Shown piece by piece: positions 51,501 through 64,000 of a stretch of 64,000 nt of DNA. The stretch comes from Ptiloglossa arizonensis. Taxonomy: Eukaryota > Arthropoda > Insecta > Hymenoptera > Colletidae. The translations under genes were made by a program, and so were the position numbers. Under the pieces are notes generated by a model, which saw only the letters and a list, made by a program, of their open reading frames with translations, searched no databases and was not told where the DNA came from. The stretch lies in contig NW_027478400.1 in NCBI RefSeq assembly GCF_051014685.1, positions 372,001 to 436,000 on the forward strand, read 5' to 3'. Position 1 is the stretch's first letter. Each line of letters begins with the position of its first letter.

Positions 51501-53851
51501 CAATCCGTTCGCGAGATATGGGAGTTTTGAAGTTAAGGAATGGTTGAGAATCCATCTAAATTTTCGCATGTCTGATACTCGAAACCAATAACTACAATGA
51601 CCTAGGGGAAAGATACACATACCGTTGTAATCGGGAGAGTTTCTACTTTCAGATGCAACAGAAATTTTTCGGATTTGTCAATCCGTTCGCGAGATATGGG
51701 AGTGTGAAGTAAAGGCATGCTTGAGAAACCATCAAAATTTTCGCAAGTCTGTTACGCGAAACCAATAACTACAAAGGAGTAGGGGAAAAACACACATACC
51801 TTTGTAATCGGGCGAGTATCTACTCTCAGATGCAACAGGAATTTCTCGAGTTCGTCAATCCGTTCGCGAGATATGAGAGTTTGACGTTAAGGAATGGTTG
51901 AGAAACAATCACAATTTTCGCAATTCTGATACTCGAAACCAATAACTACAGTGGCCTAGGGGAAAAATACACATACCGTTGTAATCGGGAGAGCTTCTAC
52001 TTTCACATGCAACAGAAATTTTTCGGATTCGGCAATCCGTTCGCGAAATATCGGAGATTGGAGTTAAGAAATGGTTGAGAAACCATCAAAATTTTCGCAA
52101 TTCTGATGCTAGAAACGAAAAACTGGAATTGCCTAGGGGAAAAGTACACACACCAATGTAATCGTGCGAGTTTCTATTTTCAGATGCAACAGGAATTTCT
52201 CGAGTTCGCCAATCCGTTCGCGAGATATGGGAATTTGTAGTTTAGGAATGGTTCAGAAACCATCAAAATTTTCGCAATTCTGGTACTCGAAACCAATATC
52301 TGGAATGGCCTAGGGGAAAAATACACATACCGTTGTAATCGGGCGAGCTTCTGCTTTCAGATGCAACAGAAATTTTTCGGATTCGTCAATCCGTTCGCGA
52401 AATATCAGAGTTTGGAGTTAAGAAATGGTTGAGAAACCATCAAAATTTTCGCAATTCTGATGCTAGAAACGAAAAACTGGAATTGCCTAGGGGAAAAGTA
52501 CACACACCGATGTTATCGTGCGTGTTTCTACTTTCAGATGCAACAGGAATTTCTCGAGTTCGCCAATCCGTTCGCGAGATATGGGAGTTTGAAGTTTAGG
52601 AATGGTTCAGAAACCATCAAAATTTTCGCAATTCTGATACTCGAAACCAATATCTGGAATGGCCTAGGGGAAAAGTACACACACCATTGTAGTGCGGCGG
52701 GTTTCTACTTTCAGATGCAATAGGAACTTCTCGAGTTCGTCAATCCGTTCGCGAAATATGGGAGTTTGAAGTTAAGGAATGGTTGAGAAACCATCAAAAT
52801 TTTCGTAGGTCTGATACTCCAAACAAATAAGTACAATGGCGTAGGGGAAAAATACGCATTCCGTTATAATCGGGAGAGCTTCTACTTTCAGATGCAACAA
52901 AAATTTTTCGGATTCGGCCAGCCGTACGAGAAATATGGGAGTTTGAAGTTAAGGAATGGTTGAGAAACCATCAAAATTTTCGCAATTCTGATGCTAGAAA
53001 CGAAAAATTGGAATGCCTGGGGGAAAAGTACACACACCATATTAATCGGGCGAGTTTCTACTTTCAGACGCAACAGGCATTTCTCGAGTTCGTAAATCCG
53101 TTCGCGAGATATGGGAGTTTGAAGTTAAGGAATGGTTGAGAAACCATCAAAATTTTCGCATATCTGGTATTCGAAACCAATAACTGGAATGGCGTAGGCG
53201 AAAAGTACACACACCATTTTAATGGGGCGAGTTTCTACTTTCAGATGCAACAAGGATTTCTCGAGTTCGTCAATCCGTTGGCGAGATATGGGAGTTTGAA
53301 GTTATGGAATGGTTGAGAATCCATCAAAATATTCGCAAGTCTGATACTCGAAACCAATAACTACAATGGCCTAGGGGAAAAATACACATACCGTTGAAAT
53401 CGGGAGAGCTTCTACTTTCAGACGCAACCGAAATTTTTCGAATTCGTCTATCCGTTCGCGAAATATCGAAGTTTGGAGTTAAGAGATGGTTGAGAAACCA
53501 CCAAAATTTTCGCAATTCTGATGCTAGAAACCAATAACTGGAATGGCCTAGGCGAAAAGTACACACACCATTGTAACCGGTCGAGTTTCTACTTTCAGAT
53601 CCAACAGGAATTTCTCGATTTCGTCTATCCGTTCTCGAGATATGGGAGTTCGAAGTTAAGAGATGGTTGAGAAACCATCAAAATGTTCGCAATTCTGATG
53701 CTAGAAACCAATAACTGGAATGGGCCAGGCGAAAAGTACACACACCATTGTAATCGGTCGGGTTTCTACTTTCAGATGCAACAGGAATTTCTCGAGTTCG
53801 TCAATCCGTTCGCGAGATATGGGAGTTTGAAGTTAAGGAATGGTTGAGAAA
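45535..53851. repeat. HOR B, full copy 1 (8,317 bp, 47 monomers)
   Basis: Aligns with 53852-61813. The offset is 8,317 bp at the start, 8,140 after about 46.7 kb, 8,139 after about 48.6 kb and 7,962 after about 49.3 kb. It has one monomer near 46,690-46,866 and one near 49,150-49,330 that the next copy lacks. Between steps the copies are nearly identical. Its right third (about 51.7-53.8 kb) holds the most diverged monomers of the window, with CAATTCTGATGCTAGAAACG and TTTTTCGGATTC. Confidence 0.9.
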
Positions 53852-56800
53852 TCATCAAAATTTTGGCAAGTCTCATACTCGAAACCAATAACCGGAATAG
53901 CCTAGGGGAAAAGTACACACAGCTTTGTAATGGGGCGAGTTTCTAATTTCAGTTGCAACAGGAATTTCTCGGGTTCGTCAATCTGTTCGCGAGATATGGG
54001 AGTTTGAAGTTACGGAATGGTTGAGAAACCATCAAAATTTTCGCAAGTCTGATACTCGAAACCAATAACTACAATTGCCTAGGGCAAAAATACACATACC
54101 GTTGTAATCGGGCGAGTTTCCGCTTTCAGATGCAACAGGAATTTCTCGAGTTCGTCAATCCGTTCGCGAAATATGGGAGTTTGAAGTTACGGTATGGTTG
54201 AGAAACCACTAAAATTTTGGTAAGTCTGAAACTCGAAACCAATAACTACTATGTCCTAGGGCAAAAATACACACACCATTGTAATCGGGCGAGTATCTAC
54301 TTTCAGATGCAAAAGGAATTTCTCGAGTTCGTCAATCCGTTCGCGAGATATGGGAGTTTGAAGTTAAGGAATGGTTGAGGAACCATCAAAATTTTCGCAA
54401 GTCTCATACTCGAAACCAATAACTGGAATGGCCTAGGGGAAAAGTACACATGGCATTGTAATGGGGCGAGCTTCTACTTTCTATTGCAACAGGAATTTCT
54501 CGGGTTCGTCAATCCGTTCGCGAGATATGGGAGTTTGAAGTTAAGGAATGGTTGAGAATCCATCTAAATTTTCGCAAGTCTGATACTCGAAACCAATAAC
54601 TACAATGACCTAGGGGAAAGATACACATACCGTTGTAATCGAGAGAGTTTCTACTTTCAGATGCAACAGAAGTTTTTCGGTTTTGTCAATCCGTTCGCGA
54701 GATATGGGAGTTTGAAGTTAAGGAATGGTTGAGAATCCATCCAAATTTTCGCAAGTCTGATACTCGAAACCAATAACTACAATGGTCTAGGGGAAAAATA
54801 CACATAGCGTTGTAATCGGGAGAGTTTCTACATTCCGATGCAACAGAAATTTTTCGGATTCGGCAATCCGTTCGCGAAATATGGCAGCTTGAAGTTAAGG
54901 AATGGTTGAGGCACCATCAAAATTTTCGCAAGTCTGATACTCGAAACCAATAACTACTATTGCCTAGGGCAAAAATACACATACCGTTGTAATCGGGCGA
55001 TCTTCTACCTTCAGATGCAACAGAAATTGCTCGAGTTCGTCAATCCGTTCGCGAGATATGGGAGTTTGAAGTTAAGGAATGCTTGGGAAACAATCAAAAT
55101 TTTCGGAAGTCTGCTAGTTGACACCAATAACTGCTATGGCCTAGGGCAAAAATACACATTCCATTGTAATCGGGCGAGATTTTGCTTTCAGATGCAACTG
55201 GAATTTCTCGAGTTGGTAATCCGTTCGCGAGATATGGGAGTTTGAAGTTAAGGAATGGTTGAGGAACCATCAAAATTTTCGAAAGTCTCATACTCGAAAC
55301 CAATAACTGGAACGGCCTAGGGGAAAAGTACACACAGCATTGTAATGGGGCGAGCTTCTACTTTCTGTTGCAACAGGAATTTCTCGGGTTCGTCAATCCG
55401 TTCGCGAGATATGGGAGTTTGAAGTTAAGGAATGGTTGAGAATCCATCTAAATTTTCGCAAGTCTCATACTCGAAACCAATAACTGGAATGGCCTAGGGG
55501 AAAAGTACACACAGCCTTGTATTGGGGCGAGTTTCTACTTTCAGATGCAGCAGGAATTTCTCGGGTTCGTCAATCCTTTCGCGAGATATGGGAGTTTGAA
55601 GTTAAGGAATGGTTGCGAATCCATTTAAATTTTCGCAAGTCTGATACTCGAAACCAATAACTACAATGGTCTAGGGGAAAAATACACATAGCGTTGTAAT
55701 CGGAAGAGTATCTACTTTCAGATGCAACAGAAATTTTTCGGATTCGGCAATCCGTTCGCGAAATATGGCAGCTTGAAGTTAAGGAATGGTTGAGCAACCA
55801 TCAAAATTTTCGCAAGTCTGATACTCGAAACCAATAACTACAAAGGCCTAGGGAAAAATACACATACCTTTGTAATCGGGCGAGTTTCTACTTTCAGATG
55901 CAGCAGGAATTTCTCGGGTTCGTCAATCCTTTCGCGAGATATGGGAGTTTGAAGTTAAGGAATGGTTGAGAAACCATCAAAATTTTCGCAAGTCTGGTAC
56001 TCGAAACCAATAAGTACTATTGCCGAGGGGAAAAAGACATATACCGTTGTAATCGGGTGAGTTTCTACTTTCAGATGCAAGAGGAATTTCTCGAGTTCGT
56101 CAATCCGTTCGCGTGATATGGGAGTTTGATGTTAAGGAATGGTTGAGAAACCATCAAAATTTTCGCAAGTCTGATACTCGAAACCAATAAGTACTATTGC
56201 CGAGGGGAAAAGTACACAGCCCATTGTAATCGGGCGAGTTTCTACTTTCAGATGCAACAGGAATTTCTCGAGTTCGTCAATCCGTTCGCGAGATATGGGA
56301 GTTTGAAGTTAAGGAATGGTTGAGAAACCATCAAAATTTTCGGAAGTCTGATAGTTGACACCAATAACTGCTATGGCCTAGGGCAAAAATACACATACCA
56401 TTGTAATCGGGCGAGATTATGCTTTCAGATGCAACTGGAATTTCTCGAGTTGGTAATCCGTTCGCCAGATATGGGAGTTTGAAGTTAAGGAATGGTTGAG
56501 AAATCATCAAAATTTTGGCAAGTCTCATACTCGAAACCAATAACAGGAATGGCCTAGGGGAAAAGTACACACAGCTTTGTAATGGGGCGAGTTTCTACTT
56601 TCAGTTGCAACAGGAATTTCTCGGGTTCGTCAATCCGTTCGCGAGATATGGGAGTTTGAAGTTACGGAATGGTTGAGAAACCATCAAAATTTTCGCAAGT
56701 CTGATACTCGAAACCAATAACTACAATTGCCTAGGGCAAAAATACACATACCGTTGTAATCGGGCGAGTTTCCGCTTTCAGATGCAACAGGAATTTCTCG

Positions 56801-59800
56801 AGTTCTTCAATCCGTTCGCGAGATATGGGAGTTTGAAGTTAAGTAATGGTTGAGAAACCATAAAAATTTCCACAAGTCTGATACTCGAAAACAATAAGTA
56901 CTATTGTCCTAGGGCAAAAATACACATACAGTTGTAATCGGGCGATCTTCTACCTTCAGATGCAACAGGAATTTCTCGAGTTCGTCAATCCGTTCGCGAG
57001 ATATGGGAGTTTGAAGTTAAGCAATGGTTGAGAAACCATCAAAATTTTCACTGGTCTGATACTCGAAACCAATAACTGGAATGGCCTAGGGGTAAAGTAC
57101 ACATACCACTGTAATCGGGCGAGTTTCCGCTTTCAGATGCAGCAGGAATTTCTCGAGTTCGGCAATCCGTTGGCGAGATATCGGAGTTTGAAGTTAAGGA
57201 ATGGTTGAGAAACCATAAAAATTTTCGCTGGTCTGATACTCGATACCAATAACTACAATTGCCTAGGGCAAAAATACACATACCGTTGTAATCGGGCGAG
57301 CTTCTTCTTTCAGATGCAACAGGAATTTCTCGAGTTCGTCAATCCGTTCGCGAGATATGGGAGTTTGAAGTTAAGGAATGGTTGAGAAGCCATCAAAATT
57401 TTCGCAAGTGTGATACTCGAAACCAAAAACTGCTATGTACAAGCGCAAAAATACACATACCATTGTAATGGGACGAGATTATGCTTTTAGAAGCAACTGG
57501 AATTTCTCGAGTTGGTAATCCGTTCGAGAGATATGGGAGTTTGTAGTTAAGGAATGGTTGAGAAACCATCAAAATTTTCGCAAGTCTGATACTCGAAACC
57601 AATAACTACTATTGCCTGGGGCAAAAATACACATACCGTTGTAATCGGGCGAGTTTCTGCTTTCAGATGCAGCAGGAATTTCCCGAGTTCGGCAATCCGT
57701 TCGCGAGATGTGGGAGTTTGAAGTTAAGGAATGGTTGAGAAACCATCAAAATTTTCGCTGGTCTGATACTCGAAACCAATAACTGGAATGGCCTAGGGGA
57801 AAAGTATACATACCACTGTAATCGGGCGATCTTCTACCTTCAGATGCAACAGGAATTTCTCGAGTTCGTCAATCCGTTCGCGAGATATGGGAGTTTGAAG
57901 TTAAGGAATGGTTGAGAATCCATCTAAATTTTCGCAAGTCTGATACTCGAAACCAATAACTACAATGACCTAGGGGAAAGATACACATACCGTTGTAATC
58001 GAGAGAGTTTCTACTTTCAGATGCAACAGAAGTTTTTCGGTTTTGTCAAACCGTTCGCGAGATATGGGAGTTTGAAGTTAAGGAATGTTTGAGAATCCAT
58101 CTAAATTTTCGCAAGTCTGATACTCAAAACCAATAACTACAATGGTCTAGGGGAAAAATACACATATCGTTGTAATCGGGAGAGTTTCTACCTTCAGATG
58201 CAACAGAAATTTTTCGGATTCGGCAATCCGTTCGCGAAATATGGCAGCTTCAAGTTAAGGAATGGTTGAGGAACCGTCAAAATTTTCGCAAATCTGATAC
58301 TCGAAACCAATAACTACAAAGGCCTAGGGGAAAAATACACATACCTTTGTAATTGGGCGAGCTTCTGCTTTCAGATGCAGCAGGAATTTCTCGAGTTCGT
58401 CAATCCGTCCGCGAGATATGGGAGTTTGAAGTTAAGGAATGGTTGAGAAACCATCAAAATTTTCGCTGGTCTGATACTCGAAACCAATAACTGGAATGGC
58501 CTAGGGGAAAAGTACACACAGCCTTGTATTGGGGCGAGTTTCTACTTTCAGATGCAGCAGGAATTTCTCGGGTTCGTCAATCCTTTCGCGAGACATGGGA
58601 GTTTGAAGTTAAGGAATGGTTGCGAAACCATCAAAATTTTCGCAAGTCTGGTACTCGAAACCAATAAGTACTATTGCCGAGGGGAAAAATACATATACCG
58701 TTGTAATCGGGTGAGTTTTTACTTTCAGATGCAAGAGGAATTTCTCGAGTTCGTCAATCAGTTCGCGAAATATGGGAGTTTGAAGTTACGGAATGGTTGA
58801 GAAACCATTAAAATTTTGGTAAGTCTGATACTCGAAACCAATAACTACTATGTCCTAGGGCAAAAATACACACACCATTGTAATCGGGCGAGTTTCTACT
58901 TTCAGATGCAAAAGGAATTTCTCGAGTTCGTCAATTCGTTCGCGTGATATGGGAGTTTGATGTTAAGGAATGGTTGAGAAACCATCAAAATTTTCGCAAG
59001 TCTGATTCTCGAAACCAATAAGTACTATTGCCGAGGGGAAAAGTACACACCCCATTGTAATCGGTCGAGTTTCTACTTTCAGATGCAACAGGAATTTCTC
59101 GAGTTCGTCAATCCGTTCGCGAGATATGGGAGTTTGAAGTTAAGGAATGGTTGAGAAACCATCAAAATTTTGGCAAGTCTGATACTCGAAACCAATAACT
59201 ACTATTGCCTAGGGCAAAAATACACATACCGTTGTAATCGGTCGAGTTTCTACTTTCAGATGCAACAGGAATTTCTCGAGTTCGTCAATCCGTTCGCGAG
59301 ATATGGGAGTTTGAAGTTAAGGAATGGTTGAGGAACCATCAAAATTTTCGCAAGTCTCATACTCGAAACCAATAACCGGAATGGCCTAGGGGAAAAGTAC
59401 ACACAGCATTGTAATGGGGCGAGTTTCTACTTTCAGTTGCAACAGGAATTTCTCAGGTTCGTCAATCCGTTCGCGAGATATGGGAGTTTTGAAGTTAAGG
59501 AATGGTTGAGAATCCATCTAAATTTTCGCATGTCTGATACTCGAAACCAATAACTACAATGACCTAGGGGAAAGATACACATACCGTTGTAATCGGGAGA
59601 GTTTCTACTTTCAGATGCAACAGAAATTTTTCGGATTTGTCAATCCGTTCGCGAGATATGGGAATGTGAAGTAAAGGCATGCTTGAGAAACCATCAAAAT
59701 TTTCGCAAGTCTGTTACGCGAAACCAATAACTACAAAGGAGTAGGGGAAAAACACACATACCTTTGTAATCGGGCGAGTATCTACTCTCAGATGCAACAG

Positions 59801-61813
59801 GAATTTCTCGAGTTCGTCAATCCGTTCGCGAGATATGAGAGTTTGACGTTAAGGAATGGTTGAGAAACAATCACAATTTTCGCAATTCTGATACTCGAAA
59901 CCAATAACTACAGTGGCCTAGGGGAAAAATACACATACCGTTGTAATCGGGAGAGCTTCTACTTTCACATGCAACAGAAATTTTTCGGATTCGGCAATCC
60001 GTTCGCGAAATATCGGAGATTGGAGTTAAGAAATGGTTGAGAAACCATCAAAATTTTCGCAATTCTGATGCTAGAAACGAAAAACTGGAATTGCCTAGGG
60101 GAAAAGTACACACACCAATGTAATCGTGCGAGTTTCTATTTTCAGATGCAACAGGAATTTCTCGAGTTCGCCAATCCGTTCGCGAGATATGGGAATTTGT
60201 AGTTTAGGAATGGTTCAGAAACCATCAAAATTTTCGCAATTCTGGTACTCGAAACCAATATCTGGAATGGCCTAGGGGAAAAATACACATACCGTTGTAA
60301 TCGGGCGAGCTTCTGCTTTCAGATGCAACAGAAATTTTTCGGATTCGTCAATCCGTTCGCGAAATATCAGAGTTTGGAGTTAAGAAATGGTTGAGAAACC
60401 ATCAAAATTTTCGCAATTCTGATGCTAGAAACGAAAAACTGGAATTGCCTAGGGGAAAAGTACACACACCGATGTTATCGTGCGAGTTTCTACTTTCAGA
60501 TGCAACAGGAATTTCTCGAGTTCGCCAATCCGTTCGCGAGATATGGGAGTTTGAAGTTTAGGAATGGTTCAGAAACCATCAAAATTTTCGCAATTCTGAT
60601 ACTCGAAACCAATATCTGGAATGGCCTAGGGGAAAAGTACACACACCATTGTAGTGCGGCGGGTTTCTACTTTCAGATGCAATAGGAACTTCTCGAGTTC
60701 GTCAATCCGTTCGCGAAATATGGGAGTTTGAAGTTAAGGAATGGTTGAGAAACCATCAAAATTTTCGTAGGTCTGATACTCCAAACAAATAAGTACAATG
60801 GCGTAGGGGAAAAATACGCATTCCGTTATAATCGGGAGAGCTTCTACTTTCAGATGCAACAAAAATTTTTCGGATTCGGCCAGCCGTACGAGAAATATGG
60901 GAGTTTGAAGTTAAGGAATGGTTGAGAAACCATCAAAATTTTCGCAATTCTGATGCTAGAAACGAAAAATTGGAATGCCTGGGGGAAAAGTACACACACC
61001 ATATTAATCGGGCGAGTTTCTACTTTCAGACGCAACAGGCATTTCTCGAGTTCGTAAATCCGTTCGCGAGATATGGGAGTTTGAAGTTAAGGAATGGTTG
61101 AGAAACCATCAAAATTTTCGCATATCTGGTATTCGAAACCAATAACTGGAATGGCGTAGGCGAAAAGTACACACACCATTGTAATGGGGCGAGTTTCTAC
61201 TTTCAGATGCAACAAGGATTTCTCGAGTTCGTCAATCCGTTGGCGAGATATGGGAGTTTGAAGTTATGGAATGGTTGAGAATCCATCAAAATATTCGCAA
61301 GTCTGATACTCGAAACCAATAACTACAATGGCCTAGGGGAAAAATACACATACCGTTGAAATCGGGAGAGCTTCTACTTTCAGACGCAACCGAAATTTTT
61401 CGAATTCGTCTATCCGTTCGCGAAATATCGAAGTTTGGATTTAAGAGATGGTTGAGAAACCACCAAAATTTTCGCAATTCTGATGCTAGAAACCAATAAC
61501 TGGAATGGCCTAGGCGAAAAGTACACACACCATTGTAACCGGTCGAGTTTCTACTTTCAGATCCAACAGGAATTTCTCGATTTCGTCTATCCGTTCTCGA
61601 GATATGGGAGTTCGAAGTTAAGAGATGGTTGAGAAACCATCAAAATGTTCGCAATTCTGATGCTAGAAACCGATAACTGGAATGGGCCAGGCGAAAAGTA
61701 CACACACCATTGTAATCGGTCGGGTTTCTACTTTCAGATGCAACAGGAATTTCTCGAGTTCGTCAATCCGTTCGCGAGATATGGGAGTTTGAAGTTAAGG
61801 AATGGTTGAGAAA
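53852..61813. repeat. HOR B, full copy 2 (7,962 bp, 45 monomers)
   Basis: Copy of 45535-53851 minus two monomers. Noted substitutions include 57092 (T, in GGTAAAGTAC), the TATCCG-side GGATTTAAG near 61439 against GGAGTTAAG near 53477, and CCGATAACT near 61671 against CCAATAACT near 53709. Around 56436-56748 it carries a different monomer pair from the first copy (see findings). The unit ends where AAACCATC replaces the AAATCATC that begins each HOR B copy. Confidence 0.9.
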
Positions 61814-62945
61814 CCATCAAAATTTCGCAAGTCTGATACTCGAAACCAATAACTACAATGGCCTAGGGGAAAAACACACATACCCTTGAAATCGGGCGAG
61901 TTTCTACTTTCACATGCAACAGGAATTTCTCGAGCTCGTCAATCCGTTCGCGAGATATGGGGGTTTGAAGATACGGAATGGTTGAGAAACCATCAAAATT
62001 TTCGCAAGTCTGATACTCGAAACCAATAACAACAATGGCCCAGGGGAAAAACACACATACCCTTGTAATTGGGCGAGATTCTACTTTCAGATGCAACAGG
62101 AATTAATGGAGTTCGTTAATCCGTTCGCGAGATATGGGAGTTTGAACTTAAGGAATGGTTGAGAAACCATCAAAATTTTCGCAAGTCTGATACTCGAAAC
62201 CAATAACTACAAAGGCCTAGGTGAAAAACACACATATCTTTGTAATCGGGCGAGTTTTTACTTTCAGATGCAACAGGAATTCCTCGAGTTCGTCAATCCG
62301 TTCGCGAGATATGGGAGTTTGAAATTAAGTTATGGATGAGAAACCATCAAAATTTTCGCAGGTCTGATACTCGAAACCCATAACAGGAATGCCCTAGGGG
62401 AAAAGTACACACACCATTGTAATCGGGCGAGTTTCCTTTTTCAGATGCAACAGAAATTTCTCGAGTTCGTCAATCCGTTCGCGAGATATGGGGGTTTGAA
62501 TTTAAGGAATGGTTGAGAAACCATCAAAATTTTCGCTGGTCTGATACTCGAAACCAATAACTGGAATGGCCTAGGGGAAAAGTACACACACCATTGTAAT
62601 CGGGCATGCTTCTACTTTCAGATGCAACAGGAATTTCTCGAGTTCGTCATTCCGTTCGCGAGAAATGGGAGTTTGAAGTTAAGGAATGGTTGAGACAGTA
62701 TCAAAATTTTCGCAATTCTGATGCTAGAAACCAATAAGTACTATTGCCGAGGGGAAAAGTACACACCCCGTTGTAATCGGGCGAGTTTCTACTTTCAGAT
62801 GCAACAGGAATTTCTCGAGTTCGTCAATCCGTTCGCGAGATATGGGAGTTTGAAGTTAAGGAATGGTTGAGAAACCATCAAAATTTTCGGAAGTCTGATA
62901 GTTGACACCAATAACTGCTATGGCCTAGGGCAAAAATACACATAC
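61814..62945. repeat. Divergent monomers right of HOR B, about 6
   Basis: These monomers have private variants: CATACCCTTG, GGAATTAATGGAG, AAGTTATGGATGAG, GAGACAGTATC and AAATTTCGC with one T lost near 61818. The last one, from about 62740, resembles 48060-48240 (GAGGGGAAAAGTACACACCCC, then TTTTCGGAAGTCTGATAGTTGACACC). No gene is seen. Confidence 0.8.
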
Positions 62946-63495
62946 CGTTGTAATCGGGCGATCTTCTACCTTCAGATGTAACAGAAATTTCTTGAGTTCG
63001 TCATTCCGTTCGCGAGATATGGGAGTTTGAAGTTAAGGATTGGTTGAGAAACCATCAAAATTTTCGCAAGTCTGATACTCGAAACCAATAACTACAATGG
63101 TCTAGGGGAAAAATACACATATCGTTGTAATCGGGAGAGTTTCTACTTTCAGATGCAACAGAAATTTTTCGGATTCGGCAATCCGTTCGCGAAATATGGC
63201 AGCTTGAAGTTAAGGAATGGTTGAGGAACCATCAAAATTTTCGCTGGTCTGATACTCGAAACCAACAACTGGATTGGCCTAGGGGAAAAGTACACATGCC
63301 ACTGTAATCGGGCGAGTTTCTGCTTTCAGATGCAGCAGGAATTTCCCGAGTTCGGCAATCCGTTCGCGAGATATGGGAGTTTGAAGTTAAGGAATGGTTG
63401 AAAAACCATCAAAATTTTGCTAGTCTGATACTCGAAACCAATAAGTACTATTGCCGAGGGAAAAAATATAATACATATACCGTTGTAATCGGGCG
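62946..63495. repeat. Segment duplicated about 20.2 kb upstream, copy 2
   Basis: Partner of 42770-43320, including the 5-bp TATAA-type insertion at about 63461-63480. One base is lost in AAAATTTTGCTAG near 63416 against AAAATTTTCGCAAG. It places the right edge of the window in the same neighbourhood as the 42.8 kb region. Confidence 0.8.
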
Positions 63496-64000
63496 AGTTT
63501 CTACTTTCAGATGCAAAAGGAATTTCTCGAGTTCGTCAATCCGTTCGCGAGATATGGGAGTTTGAAGTTAAGGAATGGTTGAGGAACCATCAAAATTTTC
63601 GCAAGTCTCATACTCGAAACCAATAACTGGAATGGCCTAGGGGAAAAGTACACATGGCATTGTAATGGGGCGAGCTTCTACTTTCTATTGCAACAGGAAT
63701 TTCTCGGGTTCGTCAATCCGTTCGCGAGATATGGGAGTTTGAAGTTAAGGAATGGTTGAGAATCCATCTAAATTTTCGCAAGTCTGATACTCGAAACCAA
63801 TAACTACAATGACCTAGGGGAAAGATACACATACCGTTGTAATCGAGAGAGTTTCTACTTTCAGATGCAACAGAAGTTTTTCGGTTTTGTCAATCCGTTC
63901 GCGAGATATGGGAGTTTGAAGTTAAGGAATGGTTGAGGCACCATCTAAATTTTCGCAAGTCTGATACTCGAAACCAATAACTACTATTGCCTAGGGCAAA
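63496..64000. repeat. HOR B, start of a further shortened copy, cut by the window edge
   Basis: Matches about 54292-54718 at an offset of 9,204 bp. It shares the CTTTCTATTGCAAC variant with copy 2 near 54477, where copy 1 has CTTTCTGTTGC. At 63932 the offset changes to 9,027, a loss of one monomer, leaving a hybrid GAGGCACCATCTAAATTTT. Relative to 43.3-43.9 kb about three monomers are missing just before it. Confidence 0.75.

Larger units (their letters stand above)
1..64000. repeat. Tandem satellite array, 176-177 bp monomer, about 362 copies
   Basis: Every part of the window is the same monomer repeated head to tail. Successive copies of the landmark TTCGCGAG fall at 65, 241, 418, 595 and 772, spacings of 176, 177, 177 and 177. 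The same spacing holds wherever I checked, to the right edge. The array continues beyond both ends, so its total length is unknown. All copies have one orientation, and I saw no non-satellite insertion, transposon or gene. Length near a nucleosome repeat, plus long higher-order repeats, is typical of centromeric or pericentromeric satellites. That location is inferred, not shown. The family and organism are not recognised. Confidence 0.98.

Noticed and set aside
1..64000. CRISPR array or bacterial repeat region
   Set aside because: The period is 177 bp with no unique spacers; the entire period is repeated. No cas genes are present, and the copy number and HOR structure are those of eukaryotic satellite DNA.
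1..64000. Alpha satellite or the Arabidopsis 178-bp centromere repeat, given the similar length
   Set aside because: The sequence shows no resemblance to what I recall of either beyond length and the short CENP-B-box-like motif, so I do not assign it to them.

Overview
The whole 64 kb window is one uninterrupted tandem satellite DNA array. I find no protein-coding gene, RNA gene, transposon or unique sequence. About 362 monomers of 176-177 bp run head to tail in one orientation, with no inversion and no foreign insertion seen on reading through. A hand-built consensus is 177 bp and about 41% G+C. It has ten CpGs (slightly above chance expectation) and conserved NruI (TCGCGA), AvrII (CCTAGG) and XhoI (CTCGAG) palindromes. 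Monomer length and higher-order structure point to a eukaryotic, probably centromeric or pericentromeric, satellite. I do not recognise the family well enough to name a species. The base style feels plant-like, but an insect or other invertebrate cannot be excluded.

Layout. (1) 1-4183: closely related monomers with small 7-monomer and 3-monomer segmental duplications. (2) 4184-9836 and 9837-13899: two tandem copies of one block, 32 and 23 monomers long, whose alignment offset changes in whole-monomer steps. (3) 13902-22560 and 22561-31219: a perfect-length tandem duplication of an 8,659-bp, 49-monomer higher-order repeat (HOR A) with only four differences noticed. It contains a nested 12-monomer (2,120-bp) repeat. 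(4) 31220-43411: older, more heterogeneous monomers with only scattered partial duplications. (5) 43412-45534 (partial), 45535-53851 (8,317 bp, 47 monomers) and 53852-61813 (7,962 bp, 45 monomers): a second HOR family (HOR B). (6) 61814-64000: divergent monomers, then a copy of the 42.8-43.3 kb segment, then the beginning of another shortened HOR B copy running off the window.

There is no gene-level logic. What can be read is array evolution: unequal exchange in whole-monomer register, recent amplification of long HOR units, and one conversion-like patch. Three monomer-internal features could matter for chromatin: a CENP-B-box-like motif, an ATGGTT/AACCAT dyad with a GAGA loop, and an A4T4 tract. 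All recurring short reading frames are by-products of the repeat and are not annotated as genes.
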